A DNA stretch of 49,613 bases, from the NCBI GenBank assembly GCA_910586445.1, contig CAJUHV010000012.1:23283-72895 (forward strand), in the 5' to 3' direction. This DNA comes from an uncultured Eubacterium sp. Its GTDB lineage: Bacteria > Bacillota > Clostridia > Lachnospirales > Lachnospiraceae. The notes under the pieces are model-generated. The model was not told the origin of the DNA. It was given only the letters and a program-made list of their open reading frames with translations, and did not search any database. This document shows, one piece after another, positions 34,175 to 41,876 of this stretch. Numbering within the stretch: position 1 is the first letter of the stretch; each line of letters opens with the position of its first letter. The position numbers and the translations under genes are program-made.

Positions 34175-35308
34175 ATGGTTAAAAAATGGAAGAATTGTAT
34201 TGCACTTATGCTTGCAGGAATGCTCACAATCTCAGCGGGCACGCAGGCAGCAGCAACTTCAACAGACCAGCTGGAAGGGAGCTTTGCAGATGATACCTCC
34301 CTAGATGATATGGATGCAGAGGATGGAGCTGCTGACGACGGGCAGGAGACAGACGGTGACGATATATCCGACAGCGGCGGTGAGGGAGAAAACGGGTCAA
34401 AAGTCGGTGACATAACGACTGAAATTGTACAAGGCGATGGGCCGGATGAGATCGAAACGGAGATCATACAAGACCCGGCCGATGATGATAATGTCGTAAT
34501 CGCTGAGGATGACAAGCCGTATCTGGCGCTTGGAGCCGATCTGACGAATGAGCAGAAAAATACAGTACTCGGGCTGATGGGAATCGATCCTGCCAGTCTG
34601 GAGGATTATCATGTCGTAACAGTGACGAATGAAGAAGAACACCAGTATCTGGATGATTATATGAATGCTTCTACGATCGGGACAAGGGCGCTTTCTTCCG
34701 TTGTAATTGTAAAACGGGATAAAGGGGACGGCATTCATATTTCTACAAAAAATATTTCTTATTGTACTGTAGGCATGTACAAAAATGCGCTGGCAACCGC
34801 AGGACTGGAAGATGCAGATGTTATTGTGGCGGGGCCGTTTCGGCTGTCTGGCACGGCTGCCCTGATCGGTGCGATGAAGGCATATGCCGATATGGAAGAC
34901 AAGGAGCTGGACGCAGAGAGCCTTGATGCAGCGATGAACGAGATCGTTGTCACTGGTGAGCTGAACAGCAGCCTGGGCGGAGAAGCACAGACCGAGGAAT
35001 TTATCGCATATGTAAAGCAGAAAGTCGTAGAAGGCAGCAAGGATCTTGAAAGTATTAAAAAAGTAATTGCAGATGCATGCAAAAAATTTGATATTACATT
35101 GTCTGATAGTGAGAAAGAGCAGATTGTGTCCCTGATGGAAAAAATCGGCTCACTGGATATCAATATTGACAGCCTGCTGAAACAGGCAGGATCGATTTAT
35201 GAATCTTTGGCGAATATGGAAGATAAAAGCGGAATACTAGCAGGTATCGCTTCATTTTTTAAGGGGATTTTTGAGTCGATCGTCAGCTTTTTTAAAGGAT
35301 TATTTTAA
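34175..35308 (+). CDS. Exported DUF1002 family protein with acidic linker
   Basis: 377 residues. A Sec signal peptide (CIALMLAGMLTISAGTQA, cleavage near residue 25) is followed by a strongly acidic, Asp/Glu/Gly-rich stretch to about residue 108, then the DUF1002 domain beginning LALGADLTNEQKNTVLGLMGI and continuing through YMNASTIGTRALSSVVI and VAGPFRLSGTAALIGAMKAY. The end is FFKGIFESIVSFFKGLF, an amphipathic helix. DUF1002 proteins (Bacillus YpuA type) are widespread in Firmicutes and of unknown function. ATG 34175 has GGGAGGA upstream. Terminator at 35376. Confidence 0.85.
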   Translation: MVKKWKNCIALMLAGMLTISAGTQAAATSTDQLEGSFADDTSLDDMDAEDGAADDGQETDGDDISDSGGEGENGSKVGDITTEIVQGDGPDEIETEIIQDPADDDNVVIAEDDKPYLALGADLTNEQKNTVLGLMGIDPASLEDYHVVTVTNEEEHQYLDDYMNASTIGTRALSSVVIVKRDKGDGIHISTKNISYCTVGMYKNALATAGLEDADVIVAGPFRLSGTAALIGAMKAYADMEDKELDAESLDAAMNEIVVTGELNSSLGGEAQTEEFIAYVKQKVVEGSKDLESIKKVIADACKKFDITLSDSEKEQIVSLMEKIGSLDINIDSLLKQAGSIYESLANMEDKSGILAGIASFFKGIFESIVSFFKGLF

Positions 35309-35375
35309 GAGGATAAACGTATAAAATCCAGTTTTGTTTGTAAAAATTAATTTTGATATAAATATGTGATCAAGG

Positions 35376-35406
35376 AAAGCCGGAGTTTGTTTTATTCTGG
35401 CTTTTT
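35376..35406 (+). terminator. Rho-independent terminator after the DUF1002 gene
   Basis: AAAGCCGGA (35376-35384) pairs with TCTGGCTTT (one G-U), then TTCTT. Confidence 0.75.
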
Positions 35407-35475
35407 CTTGTAATCAAAGCAGTAAACCGAGGCTGATGTTACGAAGATTATTTAGAAGAGAAAAGGACTTGGGAA

Positions 35476-36240
35476 ATGGATGCATATACAGGATTTGCCA
35501 GAGTTTATGACCGTTTTATGGAAGATGTGCCTTATGGGGAGTGGAAAGAGTATCTGGTAAAAATACTGCGGCAGGAAGGGATCATGGACGGGCTTGTCTG
35601 CGAGCTGGGCTGCGGGACGGGGAAAATGACCAGGCTTTTGGCGGAATGCGGCTATGACTTAATCGGCATAGATGCTTCGGAGGAAATGCTGAGCGCTGCA
35701 AGGGAGCAGCCGTGCGCGGGTATTTTGTATGTGGCGCAGGATATGCGTGAGTTTGAACTGTACGGGACTGTGCGCGCAGTAATCAGTGTGTGCGATTCTA
35801 TGAATTATATATTGGAAGACGAGGATCTTCTAAAAGTATTTCGGCTTGTAAATAATTATTTAGATCCGGGCGGCATTTTTATATTTGATTTAAACACGAT
35901 CTATAAGTTTAAGGAAGAGATGGGGGAGCGGACATTCAGCGAGCACCACGAAGAGGGCAGCCTTGTCTGGGATAATTATTATGACGAGGATGACAGAATC
36001 AATGAATATGAGCTGACACTGTATATCCGTGAAACAGATGATCTATACCGCAGGTATACAGAGACGCATTATGAGCGCGGCTATGAGCTGCAGGAAGTGA
36101 TCCGCCTGCTGGCCCAGGCGGGCCTTAAATACAGCGGGGCATACGATGCAGATGACCACGGGCCTGTGCGGGATGACAGCAGCAGGATTTATGTGGTCGC
36201 ACGGGAGAACGGAAAAAATTCTGGGAGCAATAGAATATAA
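35476..36240 (+). CDS. SAM-dependent class I methyltransferase
   Basis: 254 residues. The SAM-binding motif I is VCELGCGTGKMTRLLAE, motif II ends LIGIDASEEMLSAARE, and AQDMREFELYGTVRAVISVCDSMNYI marks motifs III-IV. The N-terminus (YTGFARVYDRFMEDVPY) is typical of small-molecule or rRNA-associated methyltransferases of Firmicutes annotated only by domain. Substrate unknown. ATG 35476 with AAAGGACTTGGG upstream; it is 37 bases before hslO and likely in the same unit. Confidence 0.88.
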   Translation: MDAYTGFARVYDRFMEDVPYGEWKEYLVKILRQEGIMDGLVCELGCGTGKMTRLLAECGYDLIGIDASEEMLSAAREQPCAGILYVAQDMREFELYGTVRAVISVCDSMNYILEDEDLLKVFRLVNNYLDPGGIFIFDLNTIYKFKEEMGERTFSEHHEEGSLVWDNYYDEDDRINEYELTLYIRETDDLYRRYTETHYERGYELQEVIRLLAQAGLKYSGAYDADDHGPVRDDSSRIYVVARENGKNSGSNRI

Positions 36241-36277
36241 GGGAATCATGATTTTATAAGCGAAGGAGATCAGAAAA

Positions 36278-37156
36278 ATGAATGATTATATTGTCAGGGC
36301 CGCTGCAGCAGGACATGCAGTCCGCGCGTTTGCCATAACAGCCAAAGATCTGACAGAGCAGGCAAGGAGCTGCCATCATACAAGCCCTGTAGTAACGGCT
36401 GCGCTCGGCAGGCTTTTGGCTGCGGGCGCGATGATGGGTGTGATGATGAAAAGCGCTGATGACCTGCTGACGCTACAGGTAATCAGCGACGGGCCGGTAA
36501 AGGGCATGACAGTGACGGCAGATGCCGGCGGGAAGGTAAAAGGCTATGCAAATGTACCGGATATTGAGCTGCCGTTAAATGAGCTGGGAAAGCTGGATGT
36601 AGGCGGTGCAGTCGGGCCGGGAATGCTGCGCGTGATCAAGGATCTGGGGTTAAAGGAGCCGTATATAGGCACGACACAGCTTCAGACCGGAGAGATTGCA
36701 GAGGATCTGACGTATTATTTTGCTTCTTCGGAGCAGGTGCCGTCCTCGGTAGGGCTGGGCGTATTAGTGGATACAGACTGTTCTGTGCGCAGGGCAGGCG
36801 GATTTATTATCCAGCTGATGCCGGGAGTTACCGACGAGGTGATCGGGCAGCTGGAGGAGAACTTAAAAAAGATCCGGCCGGTTACAGATATGCTGGAAAT
36901 GGGGCATACGCCGGAGCAGATTTTAGAGGAGCTGCTGGACGGCCTTGAGATGGAAATAACGGACAGGATACCGGCGCACTTTGCATGCAGCTGTTCCAAA
37001 GAGCGTATTGAAAAAGCACTTGTGAGCATTCCGAAAAAGGATATGAAAAGCATTGTAGATGATCAAGAACCGATTGAAATCAAATGCCAGTTCTGCAGCA
37101 AGGCATACCAGTTTGAAGTGGAGGAACTGGAGAAACTGCTGGCTCAGATGCAGTAA
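36278..37156 (+). CDS. hslO: Redox-regulated chaperone Hsp33
   Basis: Holdase chaperone activated by oxidation. 292 residues. The N-terminal substrate domain (TSPVVTAALGRLLAAGAMM, PGMLRVIKDLGLKEPY) is intact and the C-terminal zinc switch is CSCSKERI then KCQFCSKAYQF, giving the CxC...CxxC cysteine set. ATG 36278 has AAGGAGAT before it. It lies between a methyltransferase and NAD synthetase. The stop is followed by 39-bp tandem repeats that lead into nadE. Confidence 0.96.
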   Translation: MNDYIVRAAAAGHAVRAFAITAKDLTEQARSCHHTSPVVTAALGRLLAAGAMMGVMMKSADDLLTLQVISDGPVKGMTVTADAGGKVKGYANVPDIELPLNELGKLDVGGAVGPGMLRVIKDLGLKEPYIGTTQLQTGEIAEDLTYYFASSEQVPSSVGLGVLVDTDCSVRRAGGFIIQLMPGVTDEVIGQLEENLKKIRPVTDMLEMGHTPEQILEELLDGLEMEITDRIPAHFACSCSKERIEKALVSIPKKDMKSIVDDQEPIEIKCQFCSKAYQFEVEELEKLLAQMQ

Positions 37157-37163
37157 ACCACAG

Positions 37164-37256
37164 GTGAAAGGAAATGAAACAGGAAAAGGAAGCGAAACGC
37201 TTGTGAAAGGAAATGAAACAGGAAAAGGAAGCGAAACGCTTGTGAAAGGAAATGAA
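37164..37256 (+). repeat. 39-bp tandem repeats that multiply the nadE ribosome site
   Basis: Units start at 37164, 37203 and 37242 (third one partial), each opening GTGAAAGGAAATGAA. Two copies are identical over 39 bases. The third runs into the nadE start, so each unit holds the same AAAGGA-plus-ATG arrangement. 39 is a multiple of three, and one frame stays open across the array. Confidence 0.9.
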
Positions 37257-37257
37257 T

Positions 37258-39177
37258 ATGATACATGGATATGTAAAAACAGCTGCCCTGTCTCCCAAAA
37301 TCAAGGTGGCAGATCCGAAATATAATGCAGGGCTTATTATTGAACAGGCGAAAGAAGCAGCCGCGCAGGGTGCGCGTGTAATGGTATTCCCGGAATTATG
37401 CATAACAGGCTATACATGCGGCGACCTATTTTTGCAGGAGCTGCTGTTAGATGAAGCTAAAAATCAGCTGTTTCACATTGCGCAGCAGACTTCACAGCTT
37501 GATGCGGTCATCTGTGTCGGACTTCCGCTGGAATATATGGGAAAATTGTATAACGCCGCGGCAGTGCTCCACAGAGGAGGCATACTGGGCATTGTACCAA
37601 AAACCTTTCTGCCGAATTATGCGGAGTTTTATGAAGCAAGGCATTTTACAAGGGGAATGAAAAAAACTGTGCCGGTTACACTGCGCCCGGGCCTGACGGT
37701 GCCGATGGGCACAAACCAGCTGTTTGTATGCGAGAGCATGCCGCAGCTTATAATGGCAGTGGAGATCTGCGAGGATGTATGGTCGCCGAATCCGCCGAGC
37801 ATAAGCCATGCACTGGCGGGAGCGGATCTGATATTAAATCTGTCTGCTTCTGACGAAGCGACTGGAAAAGATACTTACCGCAGGGAGCTGATTGCGGGGC
37901 AGTCAGCGAGGCTGGTGTGCGGCTATATTTATGCGAGTGCATCGGACGGAGAATCTACGCAGGATGTCGTATATTCGGGGCACAGCATTATTGCAGAAAA
38001 CGGTGTTGTGTTAAAGGAATCCGAGCGGTTTTTAAATCAGACGATCTATACAGAGATTGATGTAGACAAGCTGACCGGAGAGCGGCGCAGGATGTCTACG
38101 TTTTATAATCAGGGAATGGAAGAATATACGGTGACGCATTTTACGCTGGATATACAAAAGACCAGCCTGACGCGGTTTGTAGATCCGGCACCGTTTGTAC
38201 CGGGCAGGAAGGCAGAAAGGGATAAGCGGTGCGAGGAAATACTGGCAATACAGGCAATGGGGCTGAAAAAGCGGCTGGAACATACCGGCTGCCAGTGTGC
38301 CGTGGTCGGGATTTCCGGCGGGCTGGACTCGACGCTTGCCCTGCTTGTGACAGTACGGGCATTTGATCTGGCAGGCATTGCGCGCAGCCAGATCCTTGCT
38401 GTGACCATGCCGGGCTTTGGCACGACAGACCGTACGTATGAGAATGCAGTAAATCTGGTTGCCTGCTTTGGAGCCAGACTGATGGAGGTCAGCATACGTG
38501 AGGCAGTCAAGGTGCATTTTGCAGATATCGGACAGGAGCTGTCCGTACATGACGTGACCTACGAAAACAGCCAGGCGAGGGAACGGACGCAGATACTGAT
38601 GGATCTGGCCAATAAGCACAATGGCATGGTGATCGGAACCGGAGATATGTCTGAGCTGGCGCTTGGATGGGCGACTTATAACGGAGACCATATGTCTATG
38701 TATGGCGTCAACTCTTCAGTGCCGAAAACACTTGTACGGCATCTGGTGCGTTATTTTGCAGATACATGTAAAGAGAAAGATGAAAAGCTGTCCGGGGTGC
38801 TGCTGGATGTGCTGGATACGCCGGTCAGTCCGGAGCTGCTGCCGCCGGAAGACGGCAGGATTTCGCAGAAGACCGAAGATATCGTAGGGCCGTACGAGCT
38901 GCATGATTTTTATCTGTATTTTATCCTGCGTTTTGGATACCGTCCGAAAAAAGTATACCGGCTGGCAGAGGCTGCGTTCTGCGGCACATATGACAGCCAT
39001 ACGATTTTAAAGTGGATGAAGGTGTTTTACCGCAGGTTCTTTTCACAGCAGTTTAAAAGATCCTGCCTGCCGGACGGGCCGAAGGTCGGTACGGTAGCCG
39101 TATCGCCGCGCGGAGACCTGCGCATGCCGAGTGATGCGTCTGTAAGAATCTGGATGGATGAGCTGGAGCGTGTTTGA
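37258..39177 (+). CDS. nadE: Glutamine-dependent NAD+ synthetase
   Basis: Last step of NAD synthesis: amidates nicotinic-acid adenine dinucleotide with ammonia from glutamine. 639 residues. N-terminal nitrilase-type glutaminase: catalytic Glu in VMVFPELCITGY, Lys in GIVPKTFLPNYAEFYE, Cys in EICEDVWSP. C-terminal synthetase: P-loop VVGISGGLDSTLALL, TGDMSELALGWATYNGDHM, VNSSVPKT. I take ATG 37258 over 37252 because AAAGGA (37245-37250) is then about 7 bases away. The last residues (DELERV, then stop) come from MITE-A; without the insertion the end would read DELEELKQ. Confidence 0.95.
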   Translation: MIHGYVKTAALSPKIKVADPKYNAGLIIEQAKEAAAQGARVMVFPELCITGYTCGDLFLQELLLDEAKNQLFHIAQQTSQLDAVICVGLPLEYMGKLYNAAAVLHRGGILGIVPKTFLPNYAEFYEARHFTRGMKKTVPVTLRPGLTVPMGTNQLFVCESMPQLIMAVEICEDVWSPNPPSISHALAGADLILNLSASDEATGKDTYRRELIAGQSARLVCGYIYASASDGESTQDVVYSGHSIIAENGVVLKESERFLNQTIYTEIDVDKLTGERRRMSTFYNQGMEEYTVTHFTLDIQKTSLTRFVDPAPFVPGRKAERDKRCEEILAIQAMGLKKRLEHTGCQCAVVGISGGLDSTLALLVTVRAFDLAGIARSQILAVTMPGFGTTDRTYENAVNLVACFGARLMEVSIREAVKVHFADIGQELSVHDVTYENSQARERTQILMDLANKHNGMVIGTGDMSELALGWATYNGDHMSMYGVNSSVPKTLVRHLVRYFADTCKEKDEKLSGVLLDVLDTPVSPELLPPEDGRISQKTEDIVGPYELHDFYLYFILRFGYRPKKVYRLAEAAFCGTYDSHTILKWMKVFYRRFFSQQFKRSCLPDGPKVGTVAVSPRGDLRMPSDASVRIWMDELERV

Positions 39178-39325
39178 AAATGCCTTCTGTGAAATGTACC
39201 CATAGGGCATGCTATGCAATCTCCAGTCTATAATACCCGCAGGGTATGTATAGTGCGCCATGTTGATTAAATTGGACTGAATTATCCGCAAAATGCAGAT
39301 GCAGGAAGATCTTGTATACACGCGC
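39166..39325 (+). mobile_element. MITE-A relative, 160 bp, degenerate, at the 3' end of nadE
   Basis: Starts GAGCGTGTTTGAAAA like the element at 26470 and ends TACACGCGC, a worn terminal repeat. Internal blocks CTTCTGTGAAATGT and ATGTTGATTAAATT, then TGAATTATCCGC, match the 26470 element. TG occurs on both sides (39164-39165 and 39326-39327). It supplies the last two codons and stop of nadE. Confidence 0.75.
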
Positions 39326-39327
39326 TG

Positions 39328-39384
39328 GAAGAATTAAAACAGTGAAGAAGAATTAAAACAGTGAAGAAGAATTAAAACAGTGAA
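39328..39384 (+). repeat. Three tandem 19-bp repeats after nadE
   Basis: Units start at 39328, 39347 and 39366, each GAAGAATTAAAACAGTGAA. The unit reads as the presumed original nadE end (EELKQ-stop), so it was duplicated from the old stop-codon region. Confidence 0.85.
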
Positions 39385-39427
39385 ATAGAATAACGGTTAT
39401 GGCGCTGAATATGGCTGGTATTTAAAA

Positions 39428-39470
39428 CAGGCTCTGGAACATGATCCTTAATGGGATGTTCCAGAGCCTG
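39428..39470 (-). terminator. Terminator of the PAP2 gene (possibly bidirectional)
   Basis: Perfect 14-bp stem CAGGCTCTGGAACA (39428-39441) / TGTTCCAGAGCCTG (39457-39470). On the minus strand it is followed by TTTT; on the + strand by TAAAAATTCTT, so it serves mainly the minus-strand gene. The gap 39385-39557 otherwise holds no gene. Confidence 0.75.
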
Positions 39471-39557
39471 TAAAAATTCTTCAGCTGCTGTAGGATATTG
39501 AAGAGCCTGTATGGATTATTTTCAATTATGGGATATTTTAAAGCCCGTAAATTATTA

Positions 39558-40295
39558 TTACAGCCGCAGGTCGCGCAGCATATGCTCTTTTTTCGGTTTG
39601 CCGATACGTAGAGCAGCCAGTACTTTTTTATATGCCTGGCCGTAAACGGCATAATACATGACAGCTGCCATGCCAAAAGCAGTAAACACATCAAATACAG
39701 AGTGCTGTTTTAAAAACATCGTAGACAGTATAATCGAAACGCATAAGACCGTAGAGCCTATGCGTACAGCTTTTTTGTCCCGCAGCCGTTCGCTCAGCAT
39801 CAGAGAAATGTGTACACCGATCGAGTTATAGACGTGTATGCTGGGAAACAGGTTTGTGGAAGTATCTGTCGCATACAGCCAGCTGACCATTCTGGTAGCC
39901 CAGCTGTCCCGTGCAAATTCATCCGGACGCAGGTAATGTCCGTTCGGGTAGACCGAAGATACGATTAAAAATACAGTCATGCCTATAAACAAAAATATGC
40001 ACAGCTTGTAATAGTCTTCCTTGCTGGTGAAAAAGAAGTACAAGATGGCAAATGCGATATATGCAAACCATAGCATATAGGGGATAATAAAATATTCACA
40101 AAAAGGAATTTTAAGATCCACCGGCATTGTAATAATATGGAATTTTTTTGTAATCGTCCGTTCCAGATATGCAAACCATGGGATATAAATAAAAAAATAA
40201 GATAATATCCATATATGGCGGTATTGAAACATAACATTTTTCAGGCATAAGGCAGCCTGTCTGAGCTCTTTCACATTTGTTCTGCGATTTTGCAT
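39558..40295 (-). CDS. PAP2-family membrane phosphatase
   Basis: 245-residue integral membrane protein with about six hydrophobic segments (ILSYFFIYIPWFAYL, MLWFAYIAFAILYFFF, CIFLFIGMTVFLIVSS, and others). The phosphatase motifs are FPSIHVYNS (motif 2, PSxH) and KQHSVFDVFTAFGM (motif 3, with His and Asp). This fits the PAP2_3/inositol-phosphorylceramide-synthase-like branch that dephosphorylates lipid phosphates at the outer face of the membrane. Substrate unknown. ATG at 40295 has AGAGGGGGGAA before it on the minus strand; promoter 40413-40441. Confidence 0.85.
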   Translation of the reverse strand: MQNRRTNVKELRQAALCLKNVMFQYRHIWILSYFFIYIPWFAYLERTITKKFHIITMPVDLKIPFCEYFIIPYMLWFAYIAFAILYFFFTSKEDYYKLCIFLFIGMTVFLIVSSVYPNGHYLRPDEFARDSWATRMVSWLYATDTSTNLFPSIHVYNSIGVHISLMLSERLRDKKAVRIGSTVLCVSIILSTMFLKQHSVFDVFTAFGMAAVMYYAVYGQAYKKVLAALRIGKPKKEHMLRDLRL

Positions 40296-40412
40296 TTTTC
40301 CCCCCTCTTACCTAAACTTAGGATCAGGTACATCAATACATCATACACATTTTCTGTCCAAATATGTAAACTTGAGATTTAAATATTTGAACAATACATC
40401 TACACAATGCGG

Positions 40413-40441
40413 ATTATAGCACATACAAAATATACTTACAA
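40413..40441 (-). promoter_or_regulatory. Sigma-A promoter for the PAP2 gene
   Basis: Read on the minus strand: TTGTAA, 17-base spacer, TATAAT. It is divergent from the galK promoter, about 165 bases away. Confidence 0.7.
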
Positions 40442-40604
40442 GTAGGTAGTTTTTAAATTAAGGAAGATTTAATAAAGTTTATGGAAAAAACAAAAAAATA
40501 TGCACCGAATAGATACCCATTTGTGCAAAATGGCGGATGGGAATGCAGGACCTGCTTTTTTGTTGCATCTTTCCGCAATATTGTTGTAAATGCACAAATG
40601 GAAA

Positions 40605-40633
40605 TTGCAATCTGATTTTTTGTTTCGTATAAT
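40605..40633 (+). promoter_or_regulatory. Sigma-A promoter for galK-galT
   Basis: TTGCAA (40605-40610), 17-base spacer, TATAAT (40628-40633), 64 bases before galK. The upstream 100 bases contain TTGTGC and GCACAA-type half sites (40513-40518, 40592-40597) that could bind a LacI/GalR-type regulator; this is speculative. The rest of the gap 40296-40696 holds no gene. Confidence 0.75.
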
Positions 40634-40696
40634 AGGGCTAACAGCTGATCAGGCAAAGATCTGGCAGTATTGGATAAGGAAGAGAGGGTAATCATC

Positions 40697-41863
40697 ATGC
40701 AGAAAAAATTAGTGGAAAAATTCAAAGAGATCTTTGGGGAGGGCGGAGATATCCGCGTTTATTTTGCACCAGGCCGTGTAAATCTCATTGGGGAGCATAC
40801 CGATTATAACGGCGGGCACGTATTTCCGTGCGCATTGACGATCGGTACATATGGGGTGGCACGAAAGAGGGATGATCAGACACTGCGTTTTTATTCTGTA
40901 AATTTTGAAAGGCTGGGCGTACTGGAGTCTTCGGTAGAGCAGTTAAAGGCGGACAAAAAAGCAGACTGGACAAATTATCCAAAAGGCGTGATGTGGGCAT
41001 TCGGCCAGAAGGGCATGAAAGTAGAACAGGGCATGGACCTGCTTTTGTTCGGCAATATACCAAACGGCTCCGGCCTGTCTTCTTCAGCTTCTGTCGAAGT
41101 ACTGACAGGATATGTGTTAAAGGATCTGTTTGGATTTGATGTGTCCAATCAGGATCTTGCTTTGATCGGGCAGTTTGCAGAGAATCAGTTTAACGGTGTC
41201 AACTGCGGAATTATGGATCAGTTTGCGATTGCTATGGGCAGGGCAGGCCATGCAATCTTTTTGGATACAGCAGACTTAAAATATGAATATGCGCCGATTA
41301 AGCTGGACGGTGCAAAAATAGTGATTTCCTGTACGAATAAAAAGCGCGGGCTGGGCGATTCCAAATACAATGAGCGCCGCAGTGAGTGCGAGCAGGCGCT
41401 TGCTGAGATACAGGAGGTCGTAGGCATCCGCACACTGGGCGATTTAAGCGAAGAGCAGTTTGAGCAGTATAAAGCTGCAGTCAAGGATGAGACCCGCGTA
41501 AAACGTGCAAGGCATGCCGTATATGAAAATCAGAGGACGTTAAAGGCAGTAGAGGCGCTGCGGAACGATAACGTCAAATTATTCGGAGAATTAATGAACG
41601 CATCGCATGTATCGCTTAGGGATGATTATGAAGTGACCGGCATTGAATTAGATACAATGGTAGAAGAGGCATGGAAGGTAGAGGGTGTGATCGGTTCGCG
41701 CATGACCGGAGCAGGATTTGGAGGCTGCACGGTAAGCATTGTAAAAGATGAGGCTGTAGAGGCATTTATCGAGCAGGTCGGAAAAGCATACAAAGAAAAA
41801 ATCGGCTATGAGGGAGATTTTTATGTAGTAGAGATCGGCGGCGGCCCGGCCAGGCTGGCATAA
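40697..41863 (+). CDS. galK: Galactokinase
   Basis: Phosphorylates galactose at C1, first step of the Leloir pathway. 388 residues, normal length. GHMP-kinase motifs: FAPGRVNLIGEHTDYNGG signature at the start, GLSSSASVEV phosphate loop, NCGIMDQFAIAMG, and GAGFGGCTVS near the C-terminus. I start at ATG 40697 with AGAGAGGG upstream, not at an earlier in-frame TTG. galT follows 13 bases downstream in one operon. No galE is in the window; the mutarotase at 4563 could serve this pathway as well. Confidence 0.97.
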   Translation: MQKKLVEKFKEIFGEGGDIRVYFAPGRVNLIGEHTDYNGGHVFPCALTIGTYGVARKRDDQTLRFYSVNFERLGVLESSVEQLKADKKADWTNYPKGVMWAFGQKGMKVEQGMDLLLFGNIPNGSGLSSSASVEVLTGYVLKDLFGFDVSNQDLALIGQFAENQFNGVNCGIMDQFAIAMGRAGHAIFLDTADLKYEYAPIKLDGAKIVISCTNKKRGLGDSKYNERRSECEQALAEIQEVVGIRTLGDLSEEQFEQYKAAVKDETRVKRARHAVYENQRTLKAVEALRNDNVKLFGELMNASHVSLRDDYEVTGIELDTMVEEAWKVEGVIGSRMTGAGFGGCTVSIVKDEAVEAFIEQVGKAYKEKIGYEGDFYVVEIGGGPARLA

Positions 41864-41876
41864 TGAGGAGGAGAAT

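Noticed and set aside
37059..37325. Frame of 88 codons joining the hslO end, the 39-bp repeats and the nadE start
   Set aside because: It overlaps two well-supported genes in another frame and reads repeat-derived VKGNETGKGSETL units; no ribosome site.
40585..40605. CcpA cre site or GalR operator upstream of galK
   Set aside because: TGTAAATGCACA-like sequence matches the cre consensus poorly and the dyad is imperfect.
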